DNA of 64,000 bases from Sinomonas sp. P10A9 (GTDB taxonomy: Bacteria; Actinomycetota; Actinomycetes; Actinomycetales; Micrococcaceae): the NCBI RefSeq assembly GCF_041022165.1, contig NZ_CP163302.1, forward strand, positions 2,046,001-2,110,000. The letters are read 5' to 3'. Of this stretch, positions 11,089-20,285 are shown piece after piece (the stretch's first letter is position 1; each line of letters opens with the position of its first letter). Under the pieces are notes generated by a model. That model saw only the letters and a program-made list of their open reading frames with translations. It made no database searches and had not been told where the DNA came from. The translations under genes were made by a program, and so were the position numbers.

Positions 11089-12552
11089 TCACCAGGGGCT
11101 TGGCTTGTAGTCCTTGAGGAAGACCCCATACAGGTCGGTGCCGCCCTCGCCCATGACGATCGGGTCGTACACGCGCGCAGCCCCGTCCACGAGGTCCAGA
11201 GGAGCATGGAAGCCCTCGTCGGCGAGCCGGACCTTGGTGTAGTGCGGCCGCTCATCGGTGATCCAGCCGGTGTCCACGGCGGTCATGAGGATCCTGTCGG
11301 TCTCGAACATCTCCCCGGCGCTCGTCCGGGTCATCATGTTCAGCGAGGCCTTCGCCATGTTCGTGTGCGGGTGGCCAGGGCCCTTGTACTTCCGCCCGAA
11401 CTGGCCCTCCATCGCGGAGACGTTGACCACGTACTTGCGCCGCGCCGTCGAACGCGCCATTGCGGGCCGTAGCCGTGAGACGAGGAGGAAGGGCGCGGTG
11501 ACGTTGCAGAGCTGGACCTCGAGCATCTCGAGCGGGTCTACTTGGTCCACGACCTGCGTCCACGAGTTGATCGTGGCAACATCCGGGACAAGGCCGCCAG
11601 CATCGATCGCGGTCCCCGCAGCGATCCGGTCGAGCGAAGCGGATCCAGTCGAGAGCGCCAGCGCAGTCACGGCGTCGCCCGCGAGCGCTGGATGCTCCGC
11701 GACGGATCCGGCGATCGAGAGCGGGTGCTTGTCGTGCGCATGCCCGAACGTGAGCAGCTCGGGACCGCCGTTGGAGGCCAGGAGGGCCGCAGGCAGGGGT
11801 TCGGACTCGGCGTCCACGAGCGGCTTGTAGGCGTTGCCCGAACGACGCACTGTCTGGGCGGCGTTGTTGATGATGATGTCGAGCGGACCCGAGGCGTCGA
11901 GCGCGTCGGTGAGCGACATGACCTGGGACGGGTCGCGCAGATCGATCCCCACGATCGTGAGCCGGTCGAGCCATTCGCCGGAGTCCTCCATCGCGGCGAA
12001 GCGGCGCGCGGCATCCTTGGGGAAGCGCGTCGTGATGGTCGTGTGGGCGCCGTCGCGCAGGAGCCGTAGGGCGATGTACATCCCGATCTTGGCACGGCCG
12101 CCAGTGAGGAGCGCGCGCCGCCCGGTCAGATCGGTGCGTGCGTCCCGCTTCGCATGGCTCATCGCGGCACAGTCCGGGCACAGCTGGTGGTAGAACGCGT
12201 CGACCTGGGTGTAGTGCTGCTTGCAGATGTAGCAGGGCCGCGAGCGGAGGAGATGCCCGGCGACGTCGCCGGTCGCCGACGGCTTGAGCTTGTTGCCCCT
12301 CGTCTCGTCGTCGATCCGGTCCGGGGCCGCGGTGGCCGTCTGGGCGATGACAGCCTTGTCCGCCTCGGCCACCGCGTCTCGCTTCTGCGTGCGCGTGAAG
12401 CGCCGGTGCGCCTTGAACATCTTGCCCGTGGCACGCCGAACCGCGACGTAGTCGGGATGCTCCTCATCGTACGTGTGGATCGTGCCGAGCACCTTCAGGG
12501 CAGCCTGGATTTCCTCAGGGGTCAGTTCGGCGGGCACGTCGGGGGAGCTCAT
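11089..12552 (-). CDS. Zinc-ribbon/SDR fusion oxidoreductase lacking catalytic Tyr
   Basis: A 487-residue protein starting at ATG 12552. Residues 1-100 are helical and unrecognised. Cys107, Cys110, Cys125 and Cys128 form a CX2C-X14-CX2C zinc ribbon. From about 145 there is a short-chain dehydrogenase Rossmann fold: TGGRAKIG for the nucleotide loop, NNAA in place of NNAG. The active-site segment is NVSAMEG...HTNMAKAS: Lys401 is present, but the position four residues before it is Thr397, not Tyr, after a 5-residue insertion. It may use another residue (Tyr in GRKYKG) or be a non-catalytic binder. The whole length is in frame, so this is not decay. Substrate unknown. Confidence 0.8.
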   Translation of the reverse strand: MSSPDVPAELTPEEIQAALKVLGTIHTYDEEHPDYVAVRRATGKMFKAHRRFTRTQKRDAVAEADKAVIAQTATAAPDRIDDETRGNKLKPSATGDVAGHLLRSRPCYICKQHYTQVDAFYHQLCPDCAAMSHAKRDARTDLTGRRALLTGGRAKIGMYIALRLLRDGAHTTITTRFPKDAARRFAAMEDSGEWLDRLTIVGIDLRDPSQVMSLTDALDASGPLDIIINNAAQTVRRSGNAYKPLVDAESEPLPAALLASNGGPELLTFGHAHDKHPLSIAGSVAEHPALAGDAVTALALSTGSASLDRIAAGTAIDAGGLVPDVATINSWTQVVDQVDPLEMLEVQLCNVTAPFLLVSRLRPAMARSTARRKYVVNVSAMEGQFGRKYKGPGHPHTNMAKASLNMMTRTSAGEMFETDRILMTAVDTGWITDERPHYTKVRLADEGFHAPLDLVDGAARVYDPIVMGEGGTDLYGVFLKDYKPSPW

Positions 12553-12560
12553 GGCTTCCC

Positions 12561-12566
12561 ATTCTA
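12561..12566 (-). promoter_or_regulatory. -10 box TAGAAT of the zinc-ribbon/SDR gene
   Basis: On the minus strand TAGAAT ends 8 bases before the ATG at 12552, giving a leaderless or near-leaderless transcript. Confidence 0.45.
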
Positions 12567-12604
12567 CCGGCGGACCAGGCTGCCCTGATGCTCGGCCCAG
12601 AGGC

Positions 12605-14047
12605 TCAGCCCTGGGCGTGGGTGGTCGCGGATGACGGCGAGGACGCGCCGTCGTGGGTCGGCTCACCCGTGACGGCGCGGGCCGCGGCCGTTGCGTGGAT
12701 CTCCTGGATCTTCTCGGCGACCTCGGGCATGTCCGAGGCGACCTCCTCGAGGACCGCCGGCAGCCTGGACAGCCACGCGGCAGCGAGCTTGCGCTCGTCC
12801 TCGTCCGGCTCGGGGACCTCCTGGCCCTTGGACAGGATGGTGATGCCAGACGCAGTGACCTCGAACCCGCGGCGCCGGTCCAGCTTCTCGTCGACGCCGA
12901 TGGTCGCACCGGGCGGGACGACCACGTTCTTGTCAAGGATCGCGTGGTTCACGACGGCACCGGCGCCGATCTTCACCCCGTCCATGAGCACCGAGCCGAG
13001 CACGCGGGCAGCCGATTCCACCCGCACGTCGTGCGAGAGCACCGATCCCTCGACGATGCCGCCAGTGAGGACCGAACCGCTCGAGACGATGGAGTCCAAC
13101 GCCATGCCGACCGTCCCGCCGGCGCCGCGGACGAACTTGGCGGGCGGGGAGACGCTCTGGTGGGTGTAGATAGGCCACTTCGCGTTGTAGAGGTTGAACA
13201 CCGGCAGCGGCGAGATGAGGTCCATGTGGGCGTCGTAGAAGGAGTCGAGCGTACCCACGTCCCGCCAGTAGGTGCGGTCGCGCTCGGTGGCGCCCGGGAT
13301 CTCGTTCGTGGTGAAGTCGTAGACGCCGGCCTCGCCGCGCTCGACGAAGAACGGGATGATGTCCCCGCCCATGTCGTGCTTCGTGTCGAGCCGCTCGGCG
13401 TCGCTCTTGAGCGCGTCGACGAGGGCATCGGCGTCGAACACGTAGTTGCCCATCGACGCGAGGAACTGCTCGGGATCGTCGGGCAGGCCAGGCGTGGTGG
13501 CCGGCTTCTCGACGAACGCGCCGATCTTGGCCGGCTCGGCGGCGTCGGTCTCGATGACGCCGAATTGGTCCGCCATGTTCAGCGGCTGCCGAACGGCCGC
13601 GACGGTCGCCTTTGCGCCCGACGCGATGTGTGAGTCGACCATCTGGCCGAAGTCCATGCGGTAGACGTGGTCGGCGCCGACCACGACGACGATGTCTGGC
13701 TGGGCGTCGTAGATGAGGTTGAGCGACTGGTAGATCGCGTTGGCGCTCCCGAGGAACCAGCTCTTGCCCACGCGCTGCTGCGCGGGCACCGAGGCGACGT
13801 AGTTCCCGAGCTGCGGAGAGAGCCGCCATGTCTCGGAAATATGGCGGTCCAGAGAATGGGACTTGTACTGCGTGAGGACGACGATCTGGAGGAATCCTGA
13901 ATTCACCAGGTTCGACATGGCGAAATCGATGAGCCGATACCCACCGGCGAACGGAACCGCGGGCTTGGCCCGGTCCGCCGTCAGCGGCATGAGGCGCTTC
14001 CCCTCGCCTCCGGCGAGCACAATCGCCAATACCTTCTTCGGTGCCAC
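12605..14047 (-). CDS. glgC: Glucose-1-phosphate adenylyltransferase
   Basis: A 480-residue ADP-glucose pyrophosphorylase starting at GTG. It makes ADP-glucose from glucose-1-phosphate and ATP for glycogen synthesis. Visible motifs: [13 protein letters not shown] (nucleotide binding), [31 protein letters not shown] and [15 protein letters not shown], then a left-handed beta-helix C-domain. The normal enzyme ends near ILSKGQ; about 65 extra residues follow (helical, then [17 protein letters not shown]), and this tail contains a CACGACGGCG hairpin at 12633-12652. It is divergent from glgA with 91 bases between. Confidence 0.96.
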   Translation of the reverse strand: MAPKKVLAIVLAGGEGKRLMPLTADRAKPAVPFAGGYRLIDFAMSNLVNSGFLQIVVLTQYKSHSLDRHISETWRLSPQLGNYVASVPAQQRVGKSWFLGSANAIYQSLNLIYDAQPDIVVVVGADHVYRMDFGQMVDSHIASGAKATVAAVRQPLNMADQFGVIETDAAEPAKIGAFVEKPATTPGLPDDPEQFLASMGNYVFDADALVDALKSDAERLDTKHDMGGDIIPFFVERGEAGVYDFTTNEIPGATERDRTYWRDVGTLDSFYDAHMDLISPLPVFNLYNAKWPIYTHQSVSPPAKFVRGAGGTVGMALDSIVSSGSVLTGGIVEGSVLSHDVRVESAARVLGSVLMDGVKIGAGAVVNHAILDKNVVVPPGATIGVDEKLDRRRGFEVTASGITILSKGQEVPEPDEDERKLAAAWLSRLPAVLEEVASDMPEVAEKIQEIHATAAARAVTGEPTHDGASSPSSATTHAQG

Positions 14048-14138
14048 TGCGCAACCCCCGTCATCTGTCGTTAAGGCCTGTGTAACCTAGCCTCCGCCGC
14101 TGCGGAGCGCGGTTGTCTTCACACTAGATCACGATCGA

Positions 14139-15353
14139 ATGACGGACTACGTTGAACCCGTGCGAATTGACATTGTGACCAAGGAATTTCCCCCGGAGAT
14201 CTACGGCGGCGCCGGGGTCCACGTGGCCGAGCTCAGCAGGGTCCTCGCCCGCGAGGTGGATCTGCACGTGCACGCCTTCGGCGCTGCCCGCGAGCCGCAG
14301 GTCAATGGCGCCACGGTGACCTCATACCAGGTGCCCGAGTACCTCAAGGGGTCCAACGCGGCCCTCGAGACCCTCGGCATCGACTTGGGGATCGTGCCCG
14401 ACGTCGGGGGCGCGGACCTCGTGCACTCGCACACCTGGTACGCGAACATGGCCGGCCACCTCGCGTCGCTCATGCACGGCATCCCGCACGTCCTCTCGGC
14501 GCACAGCCTAGAGCCCCTGCGCCCCTGGAAGGCCGAGCAGCTCGGAGGCGGCTACCGCCTCTCGTCCTGGGTCGAGAAGACCGCCTATGAGGCCGCCAAC
14601 GCGATCATCGCCGTCTCCCACGGCATGCGCGCGGATATCCTGCGCTGCTACCCCGAGGTAGACCCGAACAAGGTCAAGGTGGTGCACAACGGCATCGACG
14701 TCTCCCTGTGGGGCCGCGACGAGGGCACCGAGCATGTCCGGGCACTGGGTATCGACCCCGCCAAGCCGTCGGTCGTCTTCGTCGGCCGCAACACGCGTCA
14801 GAAGGGCGTCCCGTACCTGCTGCGTGCCGCGGCCAAGCTGCCCGCCGACATCCAGCTGGTGCTCTGCCTCGGAGCCGCGGACACCCCGGAGCTCGCGGCC
14901 GAGACGGCCACGCTCATCGACGGGCTCAGGGCCGAGCGCGACGGCGTGATCCTCATCGAGCGGATGCTCCCGCGTGCCGAGCTCATCCAGGTGCTCAGCC
15001 ACGCGACGGCGTTCGCGTGCCCGAGCATCTACGAGCCCCTCGGCATCGTGAACCTCGAGGCCATGGCGTGCGGTGCGGCCGTGGTTGCGACCGCGACCGG
15101 CGGCATTCCCGAGGTCGTCGACCACGGCACCACCGGCCTGCTTGTCCCGATCGAGCAGGTCACCGATGGCACCGGCACGCCGACCGATCCCGAGAAGTTC
15201 GTCGCGGACTTCGCCGCCGCGCTCGAGGAGGTCGTCTCGGACCCGGCGCGCGCACGTGAGATGGGAGAGGCCGGCCGGACCCGTGCCGAGGCGAACTTCT
15301 CGTGGGACACCATCGCCCAATCCACGCTCGAGGTCTACCGCAGCGTCCTCTGA
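14139..15353 (+). CDS. glgA: Glycogen synthase (GT4, ADP-glucose or GlgM type)
   Basis: A 404-residue GT-B glycosyltransferase: RIDIVTKEFPPEIYGGAGVHV at the N-terminus, HTWYANMAG, and the C-terminal SIYEPLGIVNLEAMACGAAVV with the GT4 EX7E pattern. It transfers glucose from ADP-glucose to a growing glucan; close actinobacterial relatives (GlgM) instead make maltose-1-phosphate from ADP-glucose and glucose-1-phosphate, and sequence alone does not decide. ATG 14139 is used; GTG 14160 would give the shorter start seen in many homologues (MRIDIVTKEF). Divergent from glgC, which supplies its substrate. Confidence 0.93.
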   Translation: MTDYVEPVRIDIVTKEFPPEIYGGAGVHVAELSRVLAREVDLHVHAFGAAREPQVNGATVTSYQVPEYLKGSNAALETLGIDLGIVPDVGGADLVHSHTWYANMAGHLASLMHGIPHVLSAHSLEPLRPWKAEQLGGGYRLSSWVEKTAYEAANAIIAVSHGMRADILRCYPEVDPNKVKVVHNGIDVSLWGRDEGTEHVRALGIDPAKPSVVFVGRNTRQKGVPYLLRAAAKLPADIQLVLCLGAADTPELAAETATLIDGLRAERDGVILIERMLPRAELIQVLSHATAFACPSIYEPLGIVNLEAMACGAAVVATATGGIPEVVDHGTTGLLVPIEQVTDGTGTPTDPEKFVADFAAALEEVVSDPARAREMGEAGRTRAEANFSWDTIAQSTLEVYRSVL

Positions 15354-15363
15354 GGGGTCACTA

Positions 15364-15413
15364 CGCACGACGACGGCGGCGCACCCCGCGCGGGGTACGT
15401 CGCCGTCGTCGCG
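15364..15413. terminator. Bidirectional terminator between glgA and hsp20
   Basis: A long imperfect hairpin whose outer arms are CACGACGACGGCG and CGCCGTCGTCG and whose top is ACCCC/GGGGT. It lies between convergent stops at 15353 and 15432 and belongs to the CACGACGGCG family. Confidence 0.7.
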
Positions 15414-15431
15414 TATCGCCTGCTACGGACC

Positions 15432-15875
15432 TCAGTCCCGACTGACGTTGACCTTGGTGGGCCCAGGCCCCGTTTCGGGGACCACCGGGACGCGGACCTC
15501 GAGGACGCCGTCGTGGTAGCTGGCCTTGACGTCCTCGCCGTGTGCGCCACGGGGAAGGTCGATCGTGCGGGCGAACGAGCCGTAGCGGAACTCGCTGCGG
15601 AACCCGCCCTTCGATCTGTTCTCGGTGTCCTCGCGGCGCTCCGCCTTGATCGACAGGACGCTGTCGTGCACCGTGACGTCCACGTCCTTCTCGGGGTCGA
15701 TGCCGGGCAGCTCGACGCGCACCACGAGGGCGTCGCCGTCACGGAACTGCTCGACTCGCAGCCAGGCGGTCTCCCACTCGTCCACGAATCGCCTGAACTG
15801 GTCCGGCAGGCCGAAGCGGCGCATGCCCTCCGGCATCATGTCCCACGGGCCTCTGCGGCCCCATCCCTCGCCCAC
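15432..15875 (-). CDS. Hsp20/alpha-crystallin small heat-shock protein
   Basis: A 147-residue protein with a clear alpha-crystallin domain: RVELPGIDPEKDVDVTVHDSVL, then FRSEFRYGSFARTIDLPRG and YHDGVLEVRVP. It holds unfolding proteins in an ATP-independent way. The N-terminal arm (MGEGWGRRGPWDMMPEGMRR) is Met/Gly/Arg rich. The C-terminus has no IxI anchor motif. It is monocistronic; no HspR (HAIR) or CIRCE operator was recognised. Confidence 0.93.
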   Translation of the reverse strand: MGEGWGRRGPWDMMPEGMRRFGLPDQFRRFVDEWETAWLRVEQFRDGDALVVRVELPGIDPEKDVDVTVHDSVLSIKAERREDTENRSKGGFRSEFRYGSFARTIDLPRGAHGEDVKASYHDGVLEVRVPVVPETGPGPTKVNVSRD

Positions 15876-15960
15876 GGATAACCTCCTGAGTTGCCCCGGG
15901 CGCCGGTGCGGCCGGGTCCTGACTTCAGGCTAGTCCCGGCCGCTGGGAGGGGGAAGGGAC

Positions 15961-18033
15961 CTACGGCCGCTTCAGGTTCTTCTCCTTCACAGGAGCCGTG
16001 CCCAACTTCCGCAGCTGGGCGAAGTACGCCGCGGCCTCCTCCTGGCGCTTCGCCTCGATCCCGCTCGCCACGGTTGACCGGATGTGGTCCTGGGTGTAAC
16101 CGAACGCATCCACGAGGTCGAGGGCGTGGGGGCGGAGTTTGGCGAGGAGCCGGTTGATGTACTCGCCGACGGTGCGTCCGCGCTGCATCGACAGGCGGCC
16201 GTTCATGAGGTGCCACTCGAGGTGCTTCTCGATGAGTGTCAGGCCGAAGAGGTCGCGCAGCCAGGTCAGGACCTGCCTGGTACCGGGATCCTCGATCTTC
16301 TCGAGCGCCTCGGTGAACGCCTCCCACTGCAGGAGCTCGGCGTGCGCACGGGCGGCCTCGATGAGCTCGTTCTGGTGGTCGTTGAAGCGCGCGGCCGCCT
16401 CGGCCTGCGGCAGCCTGTTGGCGCCCTGGAGGGCCTGCGCCACCTGCGCAACCATGGTCTGGACCCGCTCGGCGAGCAGCAGCCGCTGGGTGTCGGGGTC
16501 GCGCAGGGCGAGGGCTGATCGCTGGGCGCGCCCCGAGTCGGCGATGAACTGGCCCACGGCGCCGAGGCCGGTCTTGAACGCTACGCCGCGTGCCTGGCCG
16601 AGCGCGAACTTGGCCAGGGCCCCCACGGTCATGGCGCGGAACTCCTTGGCGTAGTCGTTCAGGAGCCGCTTGGCGACGAGCTGGAGGAGCACGTTGTTGT
16701 CGCCCTCGAACGTCGCGTAGACATCGAGGTCCGCGCGCAGGGAAGCGAAGCGGTTCTCGATCATGAAGCCCGCGCCGCCGCACGCCTCGCGGCACTCCTG
16801 GAGCGTCTCGAGCGCGTGCCACGTGGAGAGCGGCTTGAGCGCGGCGGCGAAGGTCTCCAGGTCCTGGCGGTCCTCGTCGGTGTCCTGCTGACCGGAGAAC
16901 ACGCCGTCGAACTTCCCCAGCAGCTCCTCGTGGGCGAAGCTCATCGCGTACGTGGCCGCGAGCAGCGGGAAGAGGCGGCGCTGGTGGCGCTGGTAGTCCA
17001 GGAGCACCTCCTCGGCGGTCTCGGAGGAAGCGTTGAACTGGCGGCGTTCGCTCGCGTACCTGATGGCCGCGGTGAGGCCGACCTTCGAGGCGGCGACCGC
17101 GGCGCCGTCGAGCGAGACGCGGCCCTGGACGAGGGTGCCGAGCATCGTGAAGAAGCGCCGGCCGGGGCTCGCGATGGGGGAGGTGTAGGTGCCCTCCGCG
17201 GAGACGTCGCCGTACCGGTTGAGCAGGTTGGTCCGCGGGATGCGTACGTCCTCGAAGCAGAGGCGGCCGTTGTCGATGCCGTTGAGGCCGCCCTTGACGC
17301 CGTCATCTTCGGTCTTGATCCCGCGAAGCGGTTCCCTGGTCTGCGCGTCGCGGATGGGCACGTAGAACGCGTGCACGCCGTGGTTGACGCCCTTGACGAT
17401 GAGCTGGGCGAACACCGTCGCCGCGATGCCGTCCTTGGCCGCGTTGCCGAGGTACTCCTTCCACGCCGCGCGGAACGGGGTGTTGATCACGAACTCGTCG
17501 GCTGCCTCGTCATACGTGGCGGTCGTCGCGATGCTCGCGACGTCGGAGCCGTGCCCGATCTCGGTCATGGCGAACGCGCCCGGCACGGTCAGGTCCATGA
17601 TGCCCGGCAGCCACTTCCTGTGGTGCTCGGTGGTGCCCAGGTGCATCACTGCGGCACCGAAGAGGCCCCACTGCACGCCCGCCTTGATCTGCAGCGACGG
17701 GTCTGCGGTCACGAGCTCCTCGAACCCCGCAACGTTGCCGCCGTGGTTGTCTTCGCCGCCGAGTTCCTTCGGGAATGCGCGCTGGATCGCCTGGTGGTCC
17801 ACGAGGTATTTGAGCTGGCCGAACACCCGCTCGCGGTGCTCGATGTGGGTCAGGCCCTCGAGCTTGTGCAGCTCGGGCTTGGCGGCGAGCTCTCGCGCTT
17901 GCCTGCGGACATCGGCCCACGCACCGAGGAGGTGCTCCCCGAGGGCGGCAACGTCGACACGGGGCGACGGCTCGAGGTCGGCCAGGTCTGCCTCGGCAGG
18001 GGCGGTCGCGGTAGCGGTGGTCGGATCGGTCAC
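15961..18033 (-). CDS. Acyl-CoA oxidase/dehydrogenase
   Basis: A 690-residue flavoprotein that introduces the first double bond in acyl-CoA beta-oxidation. FAMTEIGHGSDV is the FAD/substrate segment, ECREACGGAGFMIENRF is the acyl-CoA oxidase motif, followed by DLDVYATFEGDNNVLLQLVAK with the Glu expected at the active site. The length fits acyl-CoA oxidases. It overlaps the preceding tetR by 4 bases, so both are coupled. Across a shared operator lie thiolase, FabG and MaoC genes. In M. tuberculosis the equivalent position is held by fadE5. Whether electrons go to oxygen or ETF is not visible. Confidence 0.9.
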   Translation of the reverse strand: MTDPTTATATAPAEADLADLEPSPRVDVAALGEHLLGAWADVRRQARELAAKPELHKLEGLTHIEHRERVFGQLKYLVDHQAIQRAFPKELGGEDNHGGNVAGFEELVTADPSLQIKAGVQWGLFGAAVMHLGTTEHHRKWLPGIMDLTVPGAFAMTEIGHGSDVASIATTATYDEAADEFVINTPFRAAWKEYLGNAAKDGIAATVFAQLIVKGVNHGVHAFYVPIRDAQTREPLRGIKTEDDGVKGGLNGIDNGRLCFEDVRIPRTNLLNRYGDVSAEGTYTSPIASPGRRFFTMLGTLVQGRVSLDGAAVAASKVGLTAAIRYASERRQFNASSETAEEVLLDYQRHQRRLFPLLAATYAMSFAHEELLGKFDGVFSGQQDTDEDRQDLETFAAALKPLSTWHALETLQECREACGGAGFMIENRFASLRADLDVYATFEGDNNVLLQLVAKRLLNDYAKEFRAMTVGALAKFALGQARGVAFKTGLGAVGQFIADSGRAQRSALALRDPDTQRLLLAERVQTMVAQVAQALQGANRLPQAEAAARFNDHQNELIEAARAHAELLQWEAFTEALEKIEDPGTRQVLTWLRDLFGLTLIEKHLEWHLMNGRLSMQRGRTVGEYINRLLAKLRPHALDLVDAFGYTQDHIRSTVASGIEAKRQEEAAAYFAQLRKLGTAPVKEKNLKRP

Positions 18034-18839
18034 GGGGTCTCCTTTGCGGGAACGGCTGCGGTGGGGTGTGGTTCATGGACGACGGCGGCGCTCGCCGATT
18101 GCGTGTGGCTCGCCTGCGCGGCGATGCCGGCGAAGAGCCAGTCGGCGATCAGGGCGGCCATCTGTTCGAGGCCGGGCTTCTCGGGCGAGGGGGGAGCAGC
18201 GAGCCAGCGCTCGCCGGCGGTCCGCACGAGCCCGATGGCAGCGCTGGGCCAGTAGTCGAGGGTGGCCGACGCCGCGGGGTCGAGGTAGCGGCTCATCGGC
18301 GCCTGGATCATCGTGGCGATCGCGTCGAAGAAGCTCCCGAACGCTTCATCCGCGGCGTGCCCGGCGGCACTGCTCCGGCCGGCGGTGGCGCGCTGGACGG
18401 CAGGCTCCGACGGTGCCGAGCCCACCGGCACGCGGGTGACGAATTCGTAGACGTTGGGCGAACGGACGGCCATGCCGAGGTACGCGGCGACCATTGCGCG
18501 GAGCCCCTCGTAGGGGGTCTGGGCCGCGGCGGCGGCCTGGGCGATGCGGACCTGCATCTGAGCCAGCACGAGGGCGCCCATCGCCGCCTGAAGCCCGGCC
18601 TTGTCGCGGAAGTACCGGTAGAAGACGGACTTCGACGTACTCGCGGCGGCGGCGATCTCCTCCATGGGGACGTCCGGTCCGAGCCGGTGCACGGCCCGGC
18701 GGGCCGCGTGGACCAGCTCGACGCGCCTTTCCTCGCGGTGGTTCGCCCAGCGGGCGGTGCGGCCGTCGACGATGGGCTGCCTCGCGACGTCGTACGTGAC
18801 GGTACCGAGACCTTCAGCACGGGGGGTGGGGTAGTTCAC
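18030..18839 (-). CDS. TetR-family regulator of the fatty-acid module
   Basis: A 269-residue protein with an N-terminal TetR HTH (VELVHAARRAVHRLG...MEEIAAAASTSKSVFYRYFRDKAGL). The GTG start at 18839 abuts a 31-bp inverted repeat (18840-18870), the probable autoregulatory operator; a GTG 13 codons later (VTYDVAR) is an alternative. It lies in an operon with the acyl-CoA oxidase and opposite the thiolase operon, so it likely controls both and probably senses an acyl-CoA. The C-terminal tail carries a GACGACGGCGGCG stretch. Confidence 0.92.
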   Translation of the reverse strand: MNYPTPRAEGLGTVTYDVARQPIVDGRTARWANHREERRVELVHAARRAVHRLGPDVPMEEIAAAASTSKSVFYRYFRDKAGLQAAMGALVLAQMQVRIAQAAAAAQTPYEGLRAMVAAYLGMAVRSPNVYEFVTRVPVGSAPSEPAVQRATAGRSSAAGHAADEAFGSFFDAIATMIQAPMSRYLDPAASATLDYWPSAAIGLVRTAGERWLAAPPSPEKPGLEQMAALIADWLFAGIAAQASHTQSASAAVVHEPHPTAAVPAKETP

Positions 18840-18870
18840 GATACCCAGCGTATCAGGTACGCTTGGTATC
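18840..18870. promoter_or_regulatory. TetR operator, 13-bp inverted repeat
   Basis: Half-sites 18840-18852 (GATACCCAGCGTA) and 18858-18870 (TACGCTTGGTATC) match at 12 of 13 positions around TCAGG. It fills the 65-base gap between tetR and the thiolase gene, so one dimer pair can block both promoters. Confidence 0.75.
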
Positions 18871-18904
18871 GGTAACTCAGGTCACAATCATCGGAGGCAT
18901 TCAG

Positions 18905-20257
18905 ATGTCGACCCCCTCTTCCACTTCTTCCCCGTCTTCCCCCTCGTCCCCGGCTGGCATCCGGAGGGCTGTCGTCGTCGGCGGCAACCGCATCCCGTTC
19001 GCCCGCGCCAACGGCGCGTACACGCGCACCTCGAACCAGGACATGCTCACGGCCGCGCTCGACGGCCTCGTGGCGCGGTTCGGCCTGCAGGACGAGCGCA
19101 TCGGAGAGGTGGCTGCCGGCGCGGTGCTCAAGCACAGTCGCGACTTCAACCTCACGCGCGAGTCAGTGCTCGGTTCGGCCCTCAGCCCCGAGACCCCCGC
19201 TTACGATGTGCAGCAGGCGTGTGCCACGGGCCTCGAGACAGTTCTGCAGCTTTCCGACAAGATCAAGCTCGGCCGGATCGAATCGGGCATCGCGGGCGGG
19301 GTCGACTCGACCTCGGATGCGCCGATCGCCGTGAGCGAGGGCCTGCGCGATGTACTCCTCGAACTCAGCCGTGCCAAGACGCTCCAGCAGAAGCTCAAGG
19401 CCGTCTCCCGCCTGCGCCCCAAGGACCTCGCGCCCGATGCCCCCGGGACGGGCGAGCCGCGCACGGGCCTGTCCATGGGCGAGCACCAGGCGCTGACCAC
19501 CAAGCAGTGGAACATCACGCGGGAGGCGCAGGACGAGCTCGCCCTCGCCTCGCACAAGAACCTCGCCGCCGCCTATGACCGCGGCTTCTTCGACGACCTC
19601 GTGACCCCCTACCGAGGACTCACGAAGGATTCGAACCTCCGCGCCGACACCTCGATGGAGAAGATGGGCAAGCTCTCGCCCGTCTTCGGCAGGCATCTTG
19701 GCGCGGACGCGACGATGACGGCTGGCAACTCGACCCCGCTCACCGACGGCGCCGCGGCCGTGCTGCTCGCCTCCGAGGAGTGGGCCGCCGCGCGCGACCT
19801 GCCGATCCTCGCGGACGTCGTGGACGGCGAGGCCGCCGCGGTGGACTTCGTGCACGGCAAGGACGGTCTCCTCATGGCGCCCGTGTTCGCGGTGCCGCGC
19901 CTGCTCGCCCGGCTCGGCCTCACCCTTGAAGACTTCGACTACTTCGAGATCCACGAGGCGTTCGCCGGCACCGTCCTGGCGACGCTCGCCGCGTGGGAGG
20001 ATGCCGACTTCTGCCGCGAGCGGCTCGGACTCGAGGGCGCGTTCGGCAAGGTGGACCGAGCCAAGCTCAATGTCAACGGCTCCTCACTCGCCGCGGGGCA
20101 CCCGTTCGCCGCGACCGGCGGGCGCATCGTCGCCTCGCTCGCAAAGCAGCTGCACGAGCGGACCGATGCCGGCGACCTCGGGCGGCCCGCGCGCGGTCTC
20201 ATCTCCGTGTGTGCGGCTGGCGGCATGGGCGTTGTCGCCGTCCTCGAGGGACGCTGA
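18905..20257 (+). CDS. Acetyl-CoA C-acetyltransferase (thiolase), FadA2-like
   Basis: A 450-residue thiolase starting at ATG 18905 after CGGAGG. It cleaves 3-ketoacyl-CoA with CoA, or runs in reverse. Catalytic residues are visible: Cys in VQQACATGLE, His in IHEAFAG and Cys in ISVCAAGGMG; the NGSSLAAGHPFAATGGR loop is also present. A Ser/Pro-rich N-terminal leader of 20 residues precedes the conserved RRAVVVGGNRIPF. It opens an operon with fabG-like and maoC-like genes. The acetyl-CoA-transferase specificity is inferred from overall similarity. Confidence 0.95.
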   Translation: MSTPSSTSSPSSPSSPAGIRRAVVVGGNRIPFARANGAYTRTSNQDMLTAALDGLVARFGLQDERIGEVAAGAVLKHSRDFNLTRESVLGSALSPETPAYDVQQACATGLETVLQLSDKIKLGRIESGIAGGVDSTSDAPIAVSEGLRDVLLELSRAKTLQQKLKAVSRLRPKDLAPDAPGTGEPRTGLSMGEHQALTTKQWNITREAQDELALASHKNLAAAYDRGFFDDLVTPYRGLTKDSNLRADTSMEKMGKLSPVFGRHLGADATMTAGNSTPLTDGAAAVLLASEEWAAARDLPILADVVDGEAAAVDFVHGKDGLLMAPVFAVPRLLARLGLTLEDFDYFEIHEAFAGTVLATLAAWEDADFCRERLGLEGAFGKVDRAKLNVNGSSLAAGHPFAATGGRIVASLAKQLHERTDAGDLGRPARGLISVCAAGGMGVVAVLEGR

Positions 20258-20285
20258 CCAGGACAACCCGGGGGAAGGGAAACAC

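Noticed and set aside
15961..18033. Two-protein origin (split gene) for the 690-residue acyl-CoA oxidase
   Set aside because: The frame is continuous and length is normal for acyl-CoA oxidases.
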